Below are positions 52,651 to 64,000 of a DNA stretch of 64,000 bases, piece after piece. How positions within the stretch are numbered: position 1 is the stretch's first letter; the number at the start of each line of letters is the position of its first letter. The DNA is from Carettochelys insculpta (Eukaryota > Chordata > Testudines > Carettochelyidae): NCBI RefSeq assembly GCF_033958435.1, contig NC_134137.1, forward strand, positions 228,883,501-228,947,500, in the 5' to 3' direction. Position numbers and translations under genes: made by a program. Below the pieces are notes generated by a model. The model did no database searches. It saw only the letters and a list, made by a program, of their open reading frames with translations, and was not told the DNA's origin.

Positions 52651-53846
52651 CCTCCCATGACTCACAAATTGTAGCTACCTCCAGCCATGGTGTTCAAGAC
52701 TGCTTTTGTATGAATTGTGGGTTTTGCCATTAAGTTATCCTTGAAGGATGAGCTAATATCCATCGATAGGTCTGTGATTCCTTCCACCATTAGTATCCCT
52801 CGGTTTAACAGTACAAGACAGTTGAAAGAAATTTCTATTTAGTTGAGAATGGAGGTGTCTAACTTGGGAATGGATTCGTCAAATTCCCCTAAACTTGGAT
52901 CCCCAATCCAACTCACACCTTCCATAAGGTATGCCTAATTTCAAAGCAATAGAAGTAACCATTCAGATTTTAGACCATTTATAAGAATGAAGTTCATGGC
53001 ATATAGAATGGCAGGAATGGAAACAGACATTTTTTACTGGCACAGACACAGTGTAAAACTCTACATATTCTTAAATAGTGTTCTCAATTTAGCCTCACCC
53101 ACAAAGATTTACTGGAGGCCAAGCAGTACCTGGGGTAAAGCTTGCCCAGTAAAGACCATTTAAGTTTGTAGCTCATCAATGGTTTGATCGTTAGCTCTGC
53201 AAAAACACACACACATACACCCAACCAAACATATTTAAATGGCTATTTTGAGGCAAGTTTATATCTCCAGAAAATCACACTGAAATTATGCCAATTTTAG
53301 ATCATTAGCCGAACTACAGACACTCCTGAGACATGGTCAACTTCAAAGAAAACTCAATAAGTATGCCAATTTTAGAGGTCTTAGAAAAGTCAACCTTTAA
53401 ACAGATATGATGCTGTGTCACTATAATGCACAAGAAAAACAGATTAAGGTTGCACAGACATCCTTAATTCTGACATTTCCATCTCCTTAGTCTCTGACTT
53501 TACAACCTTAATAATGCCTTTTAATATATTGTGTGTAATGTGTATCTATAGGTAAAAAGGGCAGTTTTCACTCATTTGTGGAAAATAACTTAAACACACT
53601 TTTTATGTCAACACAATAATAATAAAATCTAACTCACATATAATGATACCTAACTCTTTCATCAGTTGATTTCAAAGCTCTTAATGAGATACCAAACATA
53701 TATTGGACTAGTCACTAGATAAATTCCATGGCAAACTCTGAAGTCTTTAAAACAAATTTCAAAGCCAAAGGACTGGTAATATATTACATTCAATTAGGGC
53801 ACGCAATCATCTCTAGCAGTCCTCAACAGACTGATAGAGAATAGTA
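52651..53846. other. SPAG17 intron, nothing recognised
   Basis: AT-rich intron. A candidate minus-strand segment with splice-like borders at 53138-53206 was examined and not accepted. Confidence 0.5.
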
Positions 53847-54385
53847 CAGTAAGGTCTCAAAGTGCGCGAATCCAGAGTATGTGACCCTGCTGTTATGCAT
53901 CTGACCCCCCGATTCTTACTTACGCTTGTGATTCGTACTTATGTGCTATGCATGGGGTGAGAAGCAAGTGTACAGTACTCACCCCCAACATCTCTCACTA
54001 GAATCACTTGGAAAGTGAGTCTACCCACACAGCATCTTTCCTCTCACATAAGGAAAGCAATACTACCACCACCCTGCATCTTTCGCCCTGCGTAAGAAAC
54101 AAGTCCACACAACTGACATGTTTTGTATGTATTTATCATGCCATACTTAATAAAATATATATTTTTTATCATCTAAACACTTTACTTATTTAGATGGTTC
54201 ATTGTGTTGCGATTATTGTTGAACGGGCTGTCTAAATAAATTACATAAGAAACTTGCATGCTAGTGCGCAAGTTTACAGACTCTCAGACTACGCGTCTTC
54301 CTTCTCTCTCATGCTCTCATTCTGTGAACGTTTCCCTCTTATGCTCGTGTAAAGTTTTTCTTTATCAGTGAATTTGACCACAATC

Positions 54386-56063
54386 ATGGGTCCTAAGAGG
54401 AAAAGTAGTAGTGGAGCTAGTCATGTTGAAAGTGAGAAGAAGAGGAAAGCTCATACTGTGAGAACTTTTGAAGAAAAAGTCAAGATTTTGGACTCATTAA
54501 GAAGTGGCGCATCGAACTCTGAGGTTGCGCAGTAGTTCAACATGAACAAATCTTCCATGCATTCTATTAAAATTCGTGAAAGGAAAATACACAAAGCAGT
54601 GGAAGACTGTGCACCAGCAACAGCTAAATTGATCCAACACGCGCAGGATCCAATTCTTATTAAGACTGAGAAGGACTTAAATTTATGGCTAGAGGACACG
54701 AATAAAAAGCATGTGCCATGTGATGGAAGGAAGTTACAGGAATAAGCTCTCTCTTTGTATGAGCACTTCAAGAAATCCATGGGTGGTGAAGGATCTACCA
54801 CATCTACGAAAATATTTTCAGCAAGTAAAGAGTTGCTGGCAAGATTCAAAACCGGATACTCGCTGCATAACATACAGTTAACAGGGGAATCAGTATCTGC
54901 CGACCATGCTGCAGCCAAAAAATACCCAGCAGAACTAAAGAAGTTGATCCAGGAGAAGGGATACAGGCCAGAACAAGTGTTTAACGCAGATGAGACTGGT
55001 CTTTTCTGCAAGAAAATGCCCAGTAGAACCTACATTTCAAAGGCTGAGAAGCAGGCACCTGGGTTTAAGACAGCAAAGGACAGAGTTACGCTCCTATTTT
55101 GTGGCAATGCTGCTGGGCATATGATCAAGCCTGGGATGCTGTATCACTCTGCAAACCCCAGAGTATTGAAAGGAAAGAATAAAAACCTCGTCCCTGTGTT
55201 TTGGCAGTCCAATAAGAAGGCATGGGTAATGGCACAGATATTTTTGGACTGGTTCCACAAGTGTTTTGTCCCTGAAGTGGAAAAATATCTGGCTGCGAAG
55301 GGATGGAATTCAAGGTGCTGCTCATCACAGATAATGTTCCTGGGCATCCCGAGTCTCTACAATTCGCACACCCCAATGTGGAAGTCGTATTCCTTCCTCC
55401 CAATACGACCTCCCTTATCCAGCCACTCGATCAAGGTGTGATACACACATTCAAGGCTATCTACATTTGCCTCACCTTCTCTCACATCCAAACTGCTATG
55501 GATCTCGATCCTGAGCTTGATGTAAGTTGCTGTTGGAAGGACTACAGCATCTGGGACTGCATTATGCATGTCAAGGAGGCTATGGAGGAATTAAGCCTGA
55601 AACCGTGAATGTGTGCTGGAAGAATATTTGAGAGGAAGCTGTCAATAACTTCACAGGCTTCCCCAAGGTAGATGACGAAATCAAGAGGATTGTTAATGTT
55701 GCTCGTCAGGTAGGCAGTGAAGGATTGAATGACATGGCAGAGGACAATATAGAAGAATTACTGAATGGTGATGGGGATGAGCTAATAGAAGAAGACCTAG
55801 AGGAACTTGTGAAGAGTGCGGAGGAGGAAGAATTAGAAGAGGAAGAACAGATTGAGAAGGCATCACGGGACCACCATAAATTCAGCCAAGTCTTTCAACT
55901 CCTTAAACAGCTAACTGACAAGGTACAGGAGTACGATCCTTCGATGGAAAGGAGTTTAAGGATCACTCGGGAAGTGAACAGATGTTTCTTCCCATTAAGG
56001 GAGATGTTCATGGAACTCCACTGCAAGAAGCAGCAACTTCCTATCACCATGTTTTTCAGGTAA
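54386..56063 (+). pseudogene. Tigger transposase, broken
   Basis: Starts MGPKRKSSSGAS with a basic leader, then the pogo-type HTH (FEEKVKILDSLRSGASNSEV) and a stop TAG at 54534-54536. The CENP-B-like domain follows, with a second stop (TAA, about 54742). The DDE core then runs in one frame: NADETGLFCKKMP with the first Asp, LFCGNAAGH and WFHKCFVPEV. At about 55305 the frame shifts; ITDNVPGHP with the second Asp and PLDQGVI with the third continue in the next frame. After another break an acidic C-terminus (55725-56063) follows. At least two stops and two frameshifts. Confidence 0.87.
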
Positions 56064-56097
56064 AAGCGTCGCAAAGAACGCGATCTCCCTCACCAAC

Positions 56098-56142
56098 CTC
56101 TACCATCTACCATACATCTACCATCTACCAACCTCTACCATA
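56098..56142. repeat. CTACCAT short tandem repeat at CR1 junction
   Basis: Irregular repeats of CTACCAT/CTACCAAC immediately left of the CR1 insertion point in the Tigger 3' region. Copy number is about six, imperfect. Confidence 0.7.
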
Positions 56143-57106
56143 CAAGAACTACAAAAAGATCTCAGCAAACTGAGTGATTGGGCAGCAAAATGGCAAATGA
56201 AATTTAATGTGGGTAAGTGTAAGGTAATGCATGTTGGAAAAAAAAACCCAAATTACACGTACTACATGATGGGGTCAAATTTAGCTATGACAGATCAGGA
56301 AAGGGATCTTGGAGTTATAGTGGATAGTTCTCTGAAGACATCCACGCAGTGTGCAGCGGCAGTTAGTAAGGCAAATAGGATGTTAGGAATTATTAAAAAA
56401 GGGATAGATAATAAGACAAAAGATATCATACTTCCCCTATATAAAACTATGGTACGCCCACATCTTGAGTACTGCGTGCAGATGTGGTCTCCTCACCTCA
56501 AAAAAGATATATTGGCATTAGAAAAGGTTCAGAAAAGGGCGACTAAGATGATTAGGGGTTTGGAACGGGTCCCATATGGGGAGAGGCTACAGAGACTGGG
56601 ACTTTGCAGTCTGGAAAAGAGGCGATTGAGGGGCGATATGATAGAGGTATATAAAATCATGAATGGTGTGGAGAAAGTGAATATAGAAAAATTATTTACC
56701 TTTTCCCATAATACAAGAACTAGGGGACACCAAATGAAATTGATGGGTAGTAGGTTCAAAACTAATAAAAGGAAATTTTTCTTCACACAGTGCAAAGTCA
56801 ACCTGTGGAACTCCTTGCCCGAGGAGGCTGTGAAGGCCAGGACGCTATTCGGGTTTAAAAAAGAGCTTGATAAATTTTTGCAGGTTAGGTCCATAAATGG
56901 CTATTAGCCAGGGATAAAGTATGGTGCCCTAGCCTTCAGAACAAGGGCAGGAGATGGATGGCAGGAGATAAATCACTTGATCATTGTCTTCTGTTCTCCT
57001 TCTCTGGGGCACCTGGCATTGGCCACCGTCGGCAGATGGGATGCTGGGCTGGATGGACCTTTGGTCTGACCCAGTATGGCCATTCTTATGTTCTTATGTT
57101 CTTATC
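56143..57106 (+). mobile_element. CR1 LINE, young 5'-truncated copy nested in Tigger
   Basis: Begins at AAGAACTACAAAAAGATCTC within the RT domain and ends TTCTTATGTTCTTATGTTCT. The frame from 56197 is open for 236 codons to the natural end GY stop. At the position where the copy at 11001 has TGA, it has CGA. Very high identity to that copy. Upstream RT including FADD is missing, so it is dead on arrival. Confidence 0.92.
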
Positions 57107-57400
57107 ATGCAGTCTCCCACTGCATCACTGCAAAGACCCTCCTTGCACACTCCTGTTTTGTCACCTGCATGAAAAAAGGCCACGAAATCACTGACCAAAA
57201 TGCCTGTCACAACTCAAGCTTTGAATTCTCCTGCTTCATCCCCTGTGCTAATTGAAGCCTCACATTCTCCTGCTGCCTTGATGTCTGCATCGCCTGTGTG
57301 CAAGAGAATTTCACAGCCTCTACCTTTTTCTGAAGTGGATCCCGATGACTCTCCATCTCTGGAGGGATTGAAGGAAGAGGATCAGGAATAAAAAGCTCCC
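57107..57400 (+). pseudogene. Tigger 3' open piece (possible transposase C-terminal extension)
   Basis: After the CR1, 63 codons from 57200 read Ser/Pro-rich sequence (SPASSPVLIEASHSPAA) and end in an acidic motif (SEVDPDDSPSLEGLKEEDQE). It probably continues the reading region interrupted by the CR1 (the Ser/Pro-rich end after 56064). Whether it was translated in the parent element is uncertain. Confidence 0.5.
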
Positions 57401-57763
57401 ATCATGCTATACAATGCACTTCATCATTGTCTTCATCCGTCATCGCACTGTACAGCAGGCTACATCGTCATCATCATATGAAGAGAAATGAACAACCTTG
57501 CATTCAGATAAGCCCCATTTGATTTTTATATAAAAATTATAGGGTCCAGTCACAGTATTTTATAACCTTTATACTTTAAGATTTATGTACATTTAATTTA
57601 CACAAATAAAGTTTATATGAACACGTACACAGTTTATAGGCGTTTCTGAAGTTTTACCTTTGTAAACAATAGTTTTCTATAGGAAGACCCCAATTTACAC
57701 AAATTCAAGCTTACGCGGGGCTAACAGGAACTGAATCCTCACGTACTTTGAGACCTTACTGTA

Positions 57764-58829
57764 TGACATCTTACAGCTAACCTGGAATAGTACCAAAGTA
57801 TCATGTTGTCCAAGACGCATGATCATGCCATGAAAATGTCCACAAAATTTCTTCTACAGAGAAGTCACAAGGGACAAAGCATGTGATGGACATCTACAGT
57901 GACCCTGGGCCATGAATTTGAGTCCTCCCATCTCCACTCACCACCGAGGAAGTGGCTGGAGTGAGGAAATGTGTTACTTCCCCTGGAAAGGGGAAAACAT
58001 GGACTGTGACACAGTCAGAGTGCCATTTGTGTAAAGGATGCCACAGTCCTGGGAGTGATGTGGATCCTTGGAGCAGAAGTGATGGTGGCAAGACATCACC
58101 AGAAGCAGGTGCACTGGCATACACAGAGCAAATCTCCAGTTTAGCCAGCAGGAGGCAACACAGCAGTGAGCCCCAGTCCACCACAAAAGGTATATTGTTT
58201 TACATCAGCTGTGGGACTGAGTGACACAGTTCGAGGACTGTATCAACAGTGTAAGCTGTGCAGATTGTTGTTGATGGTTGTTCTTTATAATGTTTTAATG
58301 TACTTAGACAACAATGCAATAAATAATTAAATACATAAACTATTAAATACAAAAACTAAAACTATTTCGTATAACCACTGTGCAGCCAAGCAATATGCCA
58401 AGTATATAAATTTATACACAGCAGCCATGGTTGTTACACAGAAGCAACAAATCTAATCTAATAAATAATTACACACAAAAAGATATGTTGAAATAACCCA
58501 AAATTTGCAAAACCAAGCACTCAAAAACAGGAAATGACAGAATTAAGGTATCTCTGGGTTCTTCGCACCCTTCCTAGCTAGCATGACAGGAATATTAAAA
58601 CAAACAAAGCCATTCTCTGAAGAGTGCAATCTCTACCACTGCAATTACAATGTATTCCAATTTAGATAATTTATTTGCCCCAGGAAATATTTGTACAGCA
58701 TCCATTTAAATATTTTAATTTGTTGCAAGAGTATCTTCAAAATTATGTAAACATGAGCATGGATGAGAAGAGAGAAAATTATTCAAGGAATTAGATATTC
58801 ATTCCAGAGTGTTAATCTTTCACATGTAC
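57764..58829. other. SPAG17 intron, nothing recognised
   Basis: AT-rich intron between the Tigger and the exon at 58830-58911. The open frames at 57894-58224 show no family similarity. Confidence 0.5.
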
Positions 58830-58911
58830 CCTGTAGTAGAACTGCTGGAACTAGAATTTCTTCTGTTTGTACTTTCTTCTTTGAAGAGACAGCTGAAGAA
58901 ACTGGATGTGC
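58830..58911 (-). CDS. SPAG17: SPAG17 exon, short linker
   Basis: This 82-bp exon starts in phase 0 and leaves one base (G) for the next codon. The acceptor is CTTTAG and the donor is G/GTACAT. It encodes a Ser/Pro/Lys-rich linker including SSKKKVQTEE, which aligns with the KKK-containing linker of SPAG17. Its trailing G joins the CA of the exon at 43178 to make an alanine codon, an exact phase match that strongly supports the call despite low conservation. The intron to the next exon is about 15.6 kb and is filled with CR1, DIRS-like and Tigger elements. Confidence 0.8.
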
Positions 58912-59034
58912 CTAAAGGAACAAAAATACTGATCAAGCAAACACAGAAAGTTGTAGCTCAGTTAGATTTGCTACTTGTGAACACTGAGACCCAGATCCAT
59001 AAAGAGATTAATATTCAGAGAGTTGCAACACAAT

Positions 59035-59450
59035 GGCTGTGTCTACACTACAAATTAACTTTGAAGTAAGGGGCTACATGAAGCAGCATGGCCAGCAGGC
59101 TGAGCAGGATTGTGAGGGCATCGTCCTTGCCGAAGGTGGGAGCTGGCATGGTCTCCGGCTGTTCCCCTGTGTACGTGCTGCTGCTGTCTTCAGGCTGTCA
59201 GCCTTGAGCATGTGCAGGCTGTGGGTGCTGGGAGGGGCCCTTTAAGGGTTGGTGGCTGGAAGCCCGGAAGGGCTTGTCGGCCATGTGATCCCATGCCTTC
59301 ATCATTTTCTGTCTCCTTACTTCGAAGTAGGGAGTATTTGTGTGTGGACTTTTAACTTCAAAGTAGGGGAAAGCCTACTTTGAAGTAAGGGAGTGTGCCT
59401 TTTGTGTGTGGAGTGCAACTTCTAAGTTATTTTGTAGTGTAGACACAGCC
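59035..59450. mobile_element. MITE, 416 bp, Harbinger-type ends
   Basis: Starts GGCTGTGTCTACACTACAAA and ends TTTTGTAGTGTAGACACAGCC, a near-perfect inverted terminus. It is flanked by AAT (59032-59034) and AAC (59451-59453), a 3-bp duplication with one mismatch. The subterminal TTTGAAGTA/TACTTTGAAG motifs are a softer version of those in the 711-bp family. Confidence 0.8.
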
Positions 59451-59940
59451 AACTTTTAAGCACCCAGAAAATCACTTGAACATTGGGATCCATAAAGCCT
59501 AACATCAGTTGCCGAGGCTCTCTATACAATGAATTGGGAGAAATAAACACCTTACAATGAGATCCAGCACACTGGACAAGAAGCTGTATAAGTTAGCAAA
59601 TGAGAGATAATGATATAGGTATGCCCTAATTCCTGTCCCTCTCCTGAAGCTAGATGACTAAATCCAAGCCAGAAGATTAAGCGAGAAGGACTCTATAGCC
59701 CAGCATTTAGCGCACTCACCTGAGAAATGGAAGATCTAACATCCAATCCCATAGCTCCTACAACTTTTTAATCATCTACCCAAAGTGGAACAAAACAGGA
59801 AAGACTGAGGGAACCATCCCCACAAATCCATCCCCTTATGTTTCCTCTCCTGGGATAGAATTTCATAATTCTCACACTCAGACCAGGCTCTGGGCTACAA
59901 CACCCTGCATATTTACAGTCCCAACTCAGGAAGTCTGATA

Positions 59941-60070
59941 GGTGCTATGTCTACACTACATCTTAAAGGCAATTTTAAGGCAGTTAGCTCAATTTTACAA
60001 TGTCACTGTCTTCACTGTGAATGCCATTAGATTGACTTTAGGGAGCGCTAAGGTCGATATTATTACACCC
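59941..60070. mobile_element. MITE left-end fragment
   Basis: Begins GGTGCTATGTCTACACTACA and continues with a TTTTAAGG-rich terminus and AGGTCGATATTA. The matching right end is not present; it runs into the Tigger-type segment ending at 60783. Confidence 0.5.
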
Positions 60071-60783
60071 ACAAAGTGAGTTTACGTGAGGGGGGCATGA
60101 AGGGGCAGACACCACAGCCCCGCGTCTGGAAGCTAGCAGAGCCAGCCTTGGGGTCCTCAGCTGGGAGGGGGGCATGGAGAGACCCTCAGCACCATGGCTG
60201 GAAGCCGGCTGGACTCGGCTGCCAGAGCCTGCAGCATGGGTCCCCAGCTGAGCGGCAGGGAGACCCTGCCACCCTATGGCTGGGAACCAGCTGGGCTCCC
60301 AGCCTATCCTCCTGAAGCAGCCCCAGATGAGGCTGCAGCTTGGTTCCCCGCCTCCCCTGGGTTTGTGGGACCAGGGAAACTGACCAGCGCATGGCTGGTC
60401 AGCTTCCCAGTCCCACAAGTGGTGGGGAGCTGGGAATCAAGCGGCAGCCTGGTTCCCATCACTCCTGGGCTTGCAGGACCTGGAAAACTGATGAGTTCAT
60501 GTCTGGTTAGCTTCCTGGTCCCAAAAGCAGTGAGGAGCTGGGCAACCAAGTGGTAACCTGCTTCCTGTCTCCCCTGTGTCGGCAGCAACTGGGAAACTAA
60601 CCAGTCATGAGTTGGTCAGTTTTCTGGTCCCACAAGTGGCAGGGAGACTGGAACCAGTTTCCCGGATCCTGTAAGCCCAGGGGAGCTGGGAGCCTGGTTC
60701 CTGTCTCCCTTTGACTTGCATGAAAATGTGAGTTATGCAGGGGTTACTGGAACGCAACCCCTATGTAACTTGAGGGTTTACTG
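60071..60783. mobile_element. Probable Tigger-type MITE, right end clear
   Basis: Ends AACTTGAGGGTTTACTG followed by TA, the same terminus as at 52648 and 63224. The body is GC-rich with repeated CTGGGAA/GGTCCC phrases and inverted frames that are not genes. The left end is not resolved. Confidence 0.45.
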
Positions 60784-60805
60784 TACACTACAAACTAGAC
60801 ATAAG

Positions 60806-61516
60806 AGCTGTGTCTACACGTGCACGCTACTTCAAAGTAGCGGCACTAACTTTGAAATAGCGCCCGTCGCGGCTACACGCGTTGGGCGCTATTTCGAAGT
60901 TAACTTCGATGTTAGGCGGCGAGACGTCGAAGTCGCTAACCTCATGAGGGGATCGGAATAGCGCCCTACTTCGACGTTCAATGTCGAAGTAGGGACTGTG
61001 TAGACGATCCGCGTCCCGCAACATCGAAATTGCCGGGTCCTCCATGGCGGCCATCAGCTGAGGGGTTGAAAGATGCTCGTTCTCCAGCCCCTGCGGGGCT
61101 CTATGGTCACCGTGGGCAGCAGCCCTTAGCCCAGGGCTTCTGGCTGCTGCTGCGGCAGCTGGGGATCCATGCTGCATGCACAGGGTCTGCAACCAGTTGT
61201 CGGCTCTGTGGATCTTGTGTTGTTTAGTGCAACTGTGTCTGGGAGGGGCCCTTTAAGGGAGCGGCTTGCTGTTGAGTCCGCCCTGTGACCCTGTCTGCAG
61301 CTGTGCCTGGCACCCTTATTTCGATGTGTGCTACTTTGGCGTGTAGACGTACCCTCGCAGAGCCTATTTCGATGTGGTGCCGCGCAACGTCGAAGTTGAA
61401 CATCGACGTTGCCAGCCCTGGAGGACGTGTAGACGTTATTCATCAAAATAGCCTATTTCGATGATGCTACATCGAAATAAGCTATTTCGATGTTGGCTTC
61501 ACATGTAGACGTAGCC
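60806..61516 (+). mobile_element. Harbinger 711-bp derivative, AAG duplication
   Basis: Termini AGCTGTGTCTACACGTGCAC and ACATGTAGACGTAGCC, flanked by AAG (60803-60805, 61517-61519). The fourth complete copy of the 711-bp family, same layout as 35596 and 36221, slightly more diverged. Confidence 0.88.
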
Positions 61517-61519
61517 AAG

Positions 61520-62327
<808 letters not shown>

Positions 62328-62643
62328 CTATGTGAAAAGAGAAACAGGTACGAAAGCTTAAGCTTAAACACAAAAGCACAGTGGAACTCAACCACCAACT
62401 GGTAACTCTCTAAGAAAAAGATCTACAATCCATTTAAAATATGTCCACTTATTCATTAAAAATGTTGATGTGTAATGTCAGTCTAAGACAAAAGGTCTTC
62501 TTTTTGGAGGTATAAAGATGGTGAAGAATTTTTTTTAATCTCTCTTCTTTCTTTTTTTCCTCCCAACTACTACATCACAGTCTGTAACACATAGAATGGT
62601 GTATGTGTAATGCTGCTGATAATGTCTGAAGTCCTACAGAAGA

Positions 62644-63113
62644 TTAAAGTGGCACTGTTTGCCTATGGTCACACAGCAAAGTTATTTTGAGATAATAGCT
62701 GTTATTTCTAAATAACTTTGCGAGCATCTACACTGTGCACATGCTATTTTGAAATACATTTGAAATAGCAGGTGCATTATTTTGAATTTCATAAACCTCA
62801 CTGCAGGAGGAATAACACCTACTCTGAAAGAGCTATTTCAAAATATAGGCGCTATTAAGACATGGAATAGTGCTACACTAATCCCTTGATTTATGTGGAG
62901 GTTGCGTCCTGGGCAACCTCCATGCAAATCAAATTTTACATAAATTTAGGGGGGGGGGTTGGGGAGATCCCTAGAATTCCCCTGGCTGGGGGAGCGGGCA
63001 GCTCGGGGAAGTGGGTGGGGGCAGCCATGTGGCCCCTGGCTTCTCCCAACTGGGAGAAACTGTGCCTCAAGCAGCTGCCTATGTTCTGGGCTCCCCAGCT
63101 GCAGGAGCCAGGG

Positions 63114-63155
<42 letters not shown>

Positions 63156-63253
63156 GATCTGCACTTAACTCACATTAATGCAAGTTAAGTGCAAATTGAA
63201 ATTGCGCTTCTCAAGGGTTTACTGTATTTTGAAATAAGCCACAAAGACATCCA
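62644..63253. mobile_element. Old MITE carrying a nested Tigger-type MITE
   Basis: Outer remnants with TTATTTTGAGATAATAGC and GCATCTACACTGTGCACATG lie on the left, and TTTTGAAATAAGCC on the right. The inner element, 62876-63224, starts CACTAATCCCTTGATTTATG and ends TTCTCAAGGGTTTACTG, flanked by TA (62874-62875, 63225-63226). It includes a (GT)n microsatellite at 63116-63152. Confidence 0.65.
63116..63152. repeat. (GT)n microsatellite
   Basis: An uninterrupted GT dinucleotide run of about 37 bases inside the Tigger-type MITE. Confidence 0.95.
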
Positions 63254-63658
63254 GGCTACGTCTACACTAGTCAAAAACAAGTTTACTAATGAAGCACTGA
63301 AATACATATTCAGCACCTCATTAGCACGTGGGCGGCTGTGGCACTTCGAAATTGATGCAGCTCGCCGCCGCACGGCTCGTCCAGACGGGGCTCCTTTTCA
63401 AAAGGACCCGGCTACTTCGAAGTTCCCTTATTCCTATGAGCAGATAGGAATAAGGGGACTTCGAAGTAGCTGGGATCCTTTTGAAAAGGAGCCCTGTCTG
63501 GACGAGCCGTGTGGCGGTGAGCCGCATCAATTTTGAAGTGCCACAGCTGCCCGCTTGCTAATGAGGCGCTAAATACCTATTTCACTGCTTCATTAGTAAA
63601 CTTTGAAATGGCCATTTGCATGGCAATTTCGAAGTTTTTGGCTAGTTTAGACACGGCC
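63254..63658. mobile_element. Foldback MITE, complete, CCA duplication
   Basis: Begins GGCTACGTCTACACTAGTCA and ends CTAGTTTAGACACGGCC, flanked by CCA on both sides (63251-63253, 63659-63661). The two arms of about 190 bp meet at a short loop near 63437-63444 (CCTATGAGCAGATAGG). Arms include CTCCTTTTCAAAAGGA and CTTCGAAGT. The left arm has lost a short stretch near its end compared with the right arm. Confidence 0.88.
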
Positions 63659-63688
63659 CCAACGGCATTATTTCAAAATAGGCACTAT

Positions 63689-63929
63689 GGGTGCATCTAC
63701 ACTAGGAACGAATTTCAAAGTTAACTTCGAAGTTGGGCACTACTTTGAAGTAGCCAGCAGAGAATTTACACACATTTTCCCTTACTTCAAGTTAACTTTT
63801 AAGTAGGGAGCTCAATATCCAAGTCCTTGTAGTGCCCTACTTGGAAGTTTAACTTCAAAGTAGGATGCGTGTAGATGCTCAACTTCAAAGTAAGTAATTT
63901 CAAAGTTATTTTTGTAGCGTAGACACAGC
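63689..63929. mobile_element. Short MITE, 240 bp
   Basis: Starts GGGTGCATCTACACTAGGAA and ends TTTTGTAGCGTAGACACAGC. Subterminal AACTTCGAAGTT, ACTTTGAAGTAGCC and inverses. The duplication is not clear. A further TTTCGAAA-rich end-like sequence begins at about 63940 and runs off the window. Confidence 0.6.
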
Positions 63930-64000
63930 ATCTGTGTCCAGATCTGCTATTTCGAAACAGCTTGGTGCTATTTCAAAATGCATTCTTGAGTGTAGGTGTA

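Larger units (their letters stand above)
53847..57761 (+). mobile_element. Tigger (pogo) transposon, 3.9 kb, split by a CR1, TA duplication
   Basis: The termini are CAGTAAGGTCTCAAAGTGCG and CGTACTTTGAGACCTTACTG, flanked by TA (53845-53846, 57762-57763), as Tc1/mariner-type elements make. It holds one transposase gene (54386-56063) and, beyond a CR1 insertion (56143-57106), a further open piece. Removing the CR1 leaves about 2.95 kb. Confidence 0.92.

Noticed and set aside
53138..53206. Minus-strand segment with TTTTTGCAG acceptor and CAG/GTACTG donor
   Set aside because: The only SPAG17-like frame hits a stop within 12 codons, and the exons at 58830 and 43178 already join in exact phase.

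Overview
This window is vertebrate nuclear DNA. It is an intron-rich stretch of one host gene, read on the minus strand, packed with transposable elements. Ten short minus-strand segments with good splice sites and matching reading phases encode parts of SPAG17, the PF6-type central-pair protein of motile cilia. They run from the upstream exon at 62193-62327 down to 2843-3034. Phase fits across every junction except one: between 35001 and 7271 the phases clash, so at least one weakly conserved exon lies there unseen. The mix of CR1 LINEs, PIF/Harbinger transposons with short derivatives ending in GGCTGYGTCTACAC, Tigger/pogo, hAT and DIRS-like relics suggests a turtle. That is inference; no species marker is present.

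Layout. 1-7.3 kb: a Harbinger-type MITE, a CR1 tail split by a hAT element, and SPAG17 exons at 2.8-3.0, 5.0-5.1 and 7.2 kb. 7.3-35 kb: one or more very large introns. They hold a hAT element with a perfect 8-bp duplication (8.0-8.6 kb), a Tigger N-terminal relic cut by a 711-bp Harbinger derivative (9-10.3 kb), two foldback MITEs, one split by a CR1 (10.8-12.6 kb), and a decayed 4.8-kb Harbinger (14.0-18.9 kb). Further on are DIRS-like relics (20-21.3 kb and perhaps 30.6 kb), a GC-rich 4.7-kb Harbinger with an intact spliced transposase (25.3-30.0 kb), a BED-finger hAT relic (31.1-31.9 kb) and a third Harbinger transposase relic (32.2-33.5 kb). 35-43.2 kb: five SPAG17 exons, a Harbinger derivative nested inside its own near-identical sibling (35.6-37.0 kb), and inverted-repeat elements. 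43.2-58.8 kb: an old CR1 (44.7-46.6 kb), DIRS-like relics, a Tigger MITE (52.1-52.6 kb) and a 3.9-kb Tigger split by a CR1 (53.8-57.8 kb). 58.8-64 kb: two SPAG17 exons and a dense cluster of nested MITEs.

How it works together. The host content is SPAG17 alone; I see no promoter, CpG island, tRNA, rRNA or CRISPR. The main biological story is the Harbinger community. Two different coding elements each carry a DDE transposase and a divergently placed Myb/SANT-like gene. Several non-coding families share the same terminal motif and make 3-bp target duplications. The subterminal DNA of the 4.7-kb and 711-bp elements is crowded with TTCGAA/TTCGATGT palindromes that look like protein-binding sites. 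In the 4.7-kb element the transposase frame is intact while the Myb-like gene is broken. Near-identical nested copies point to recent activity.
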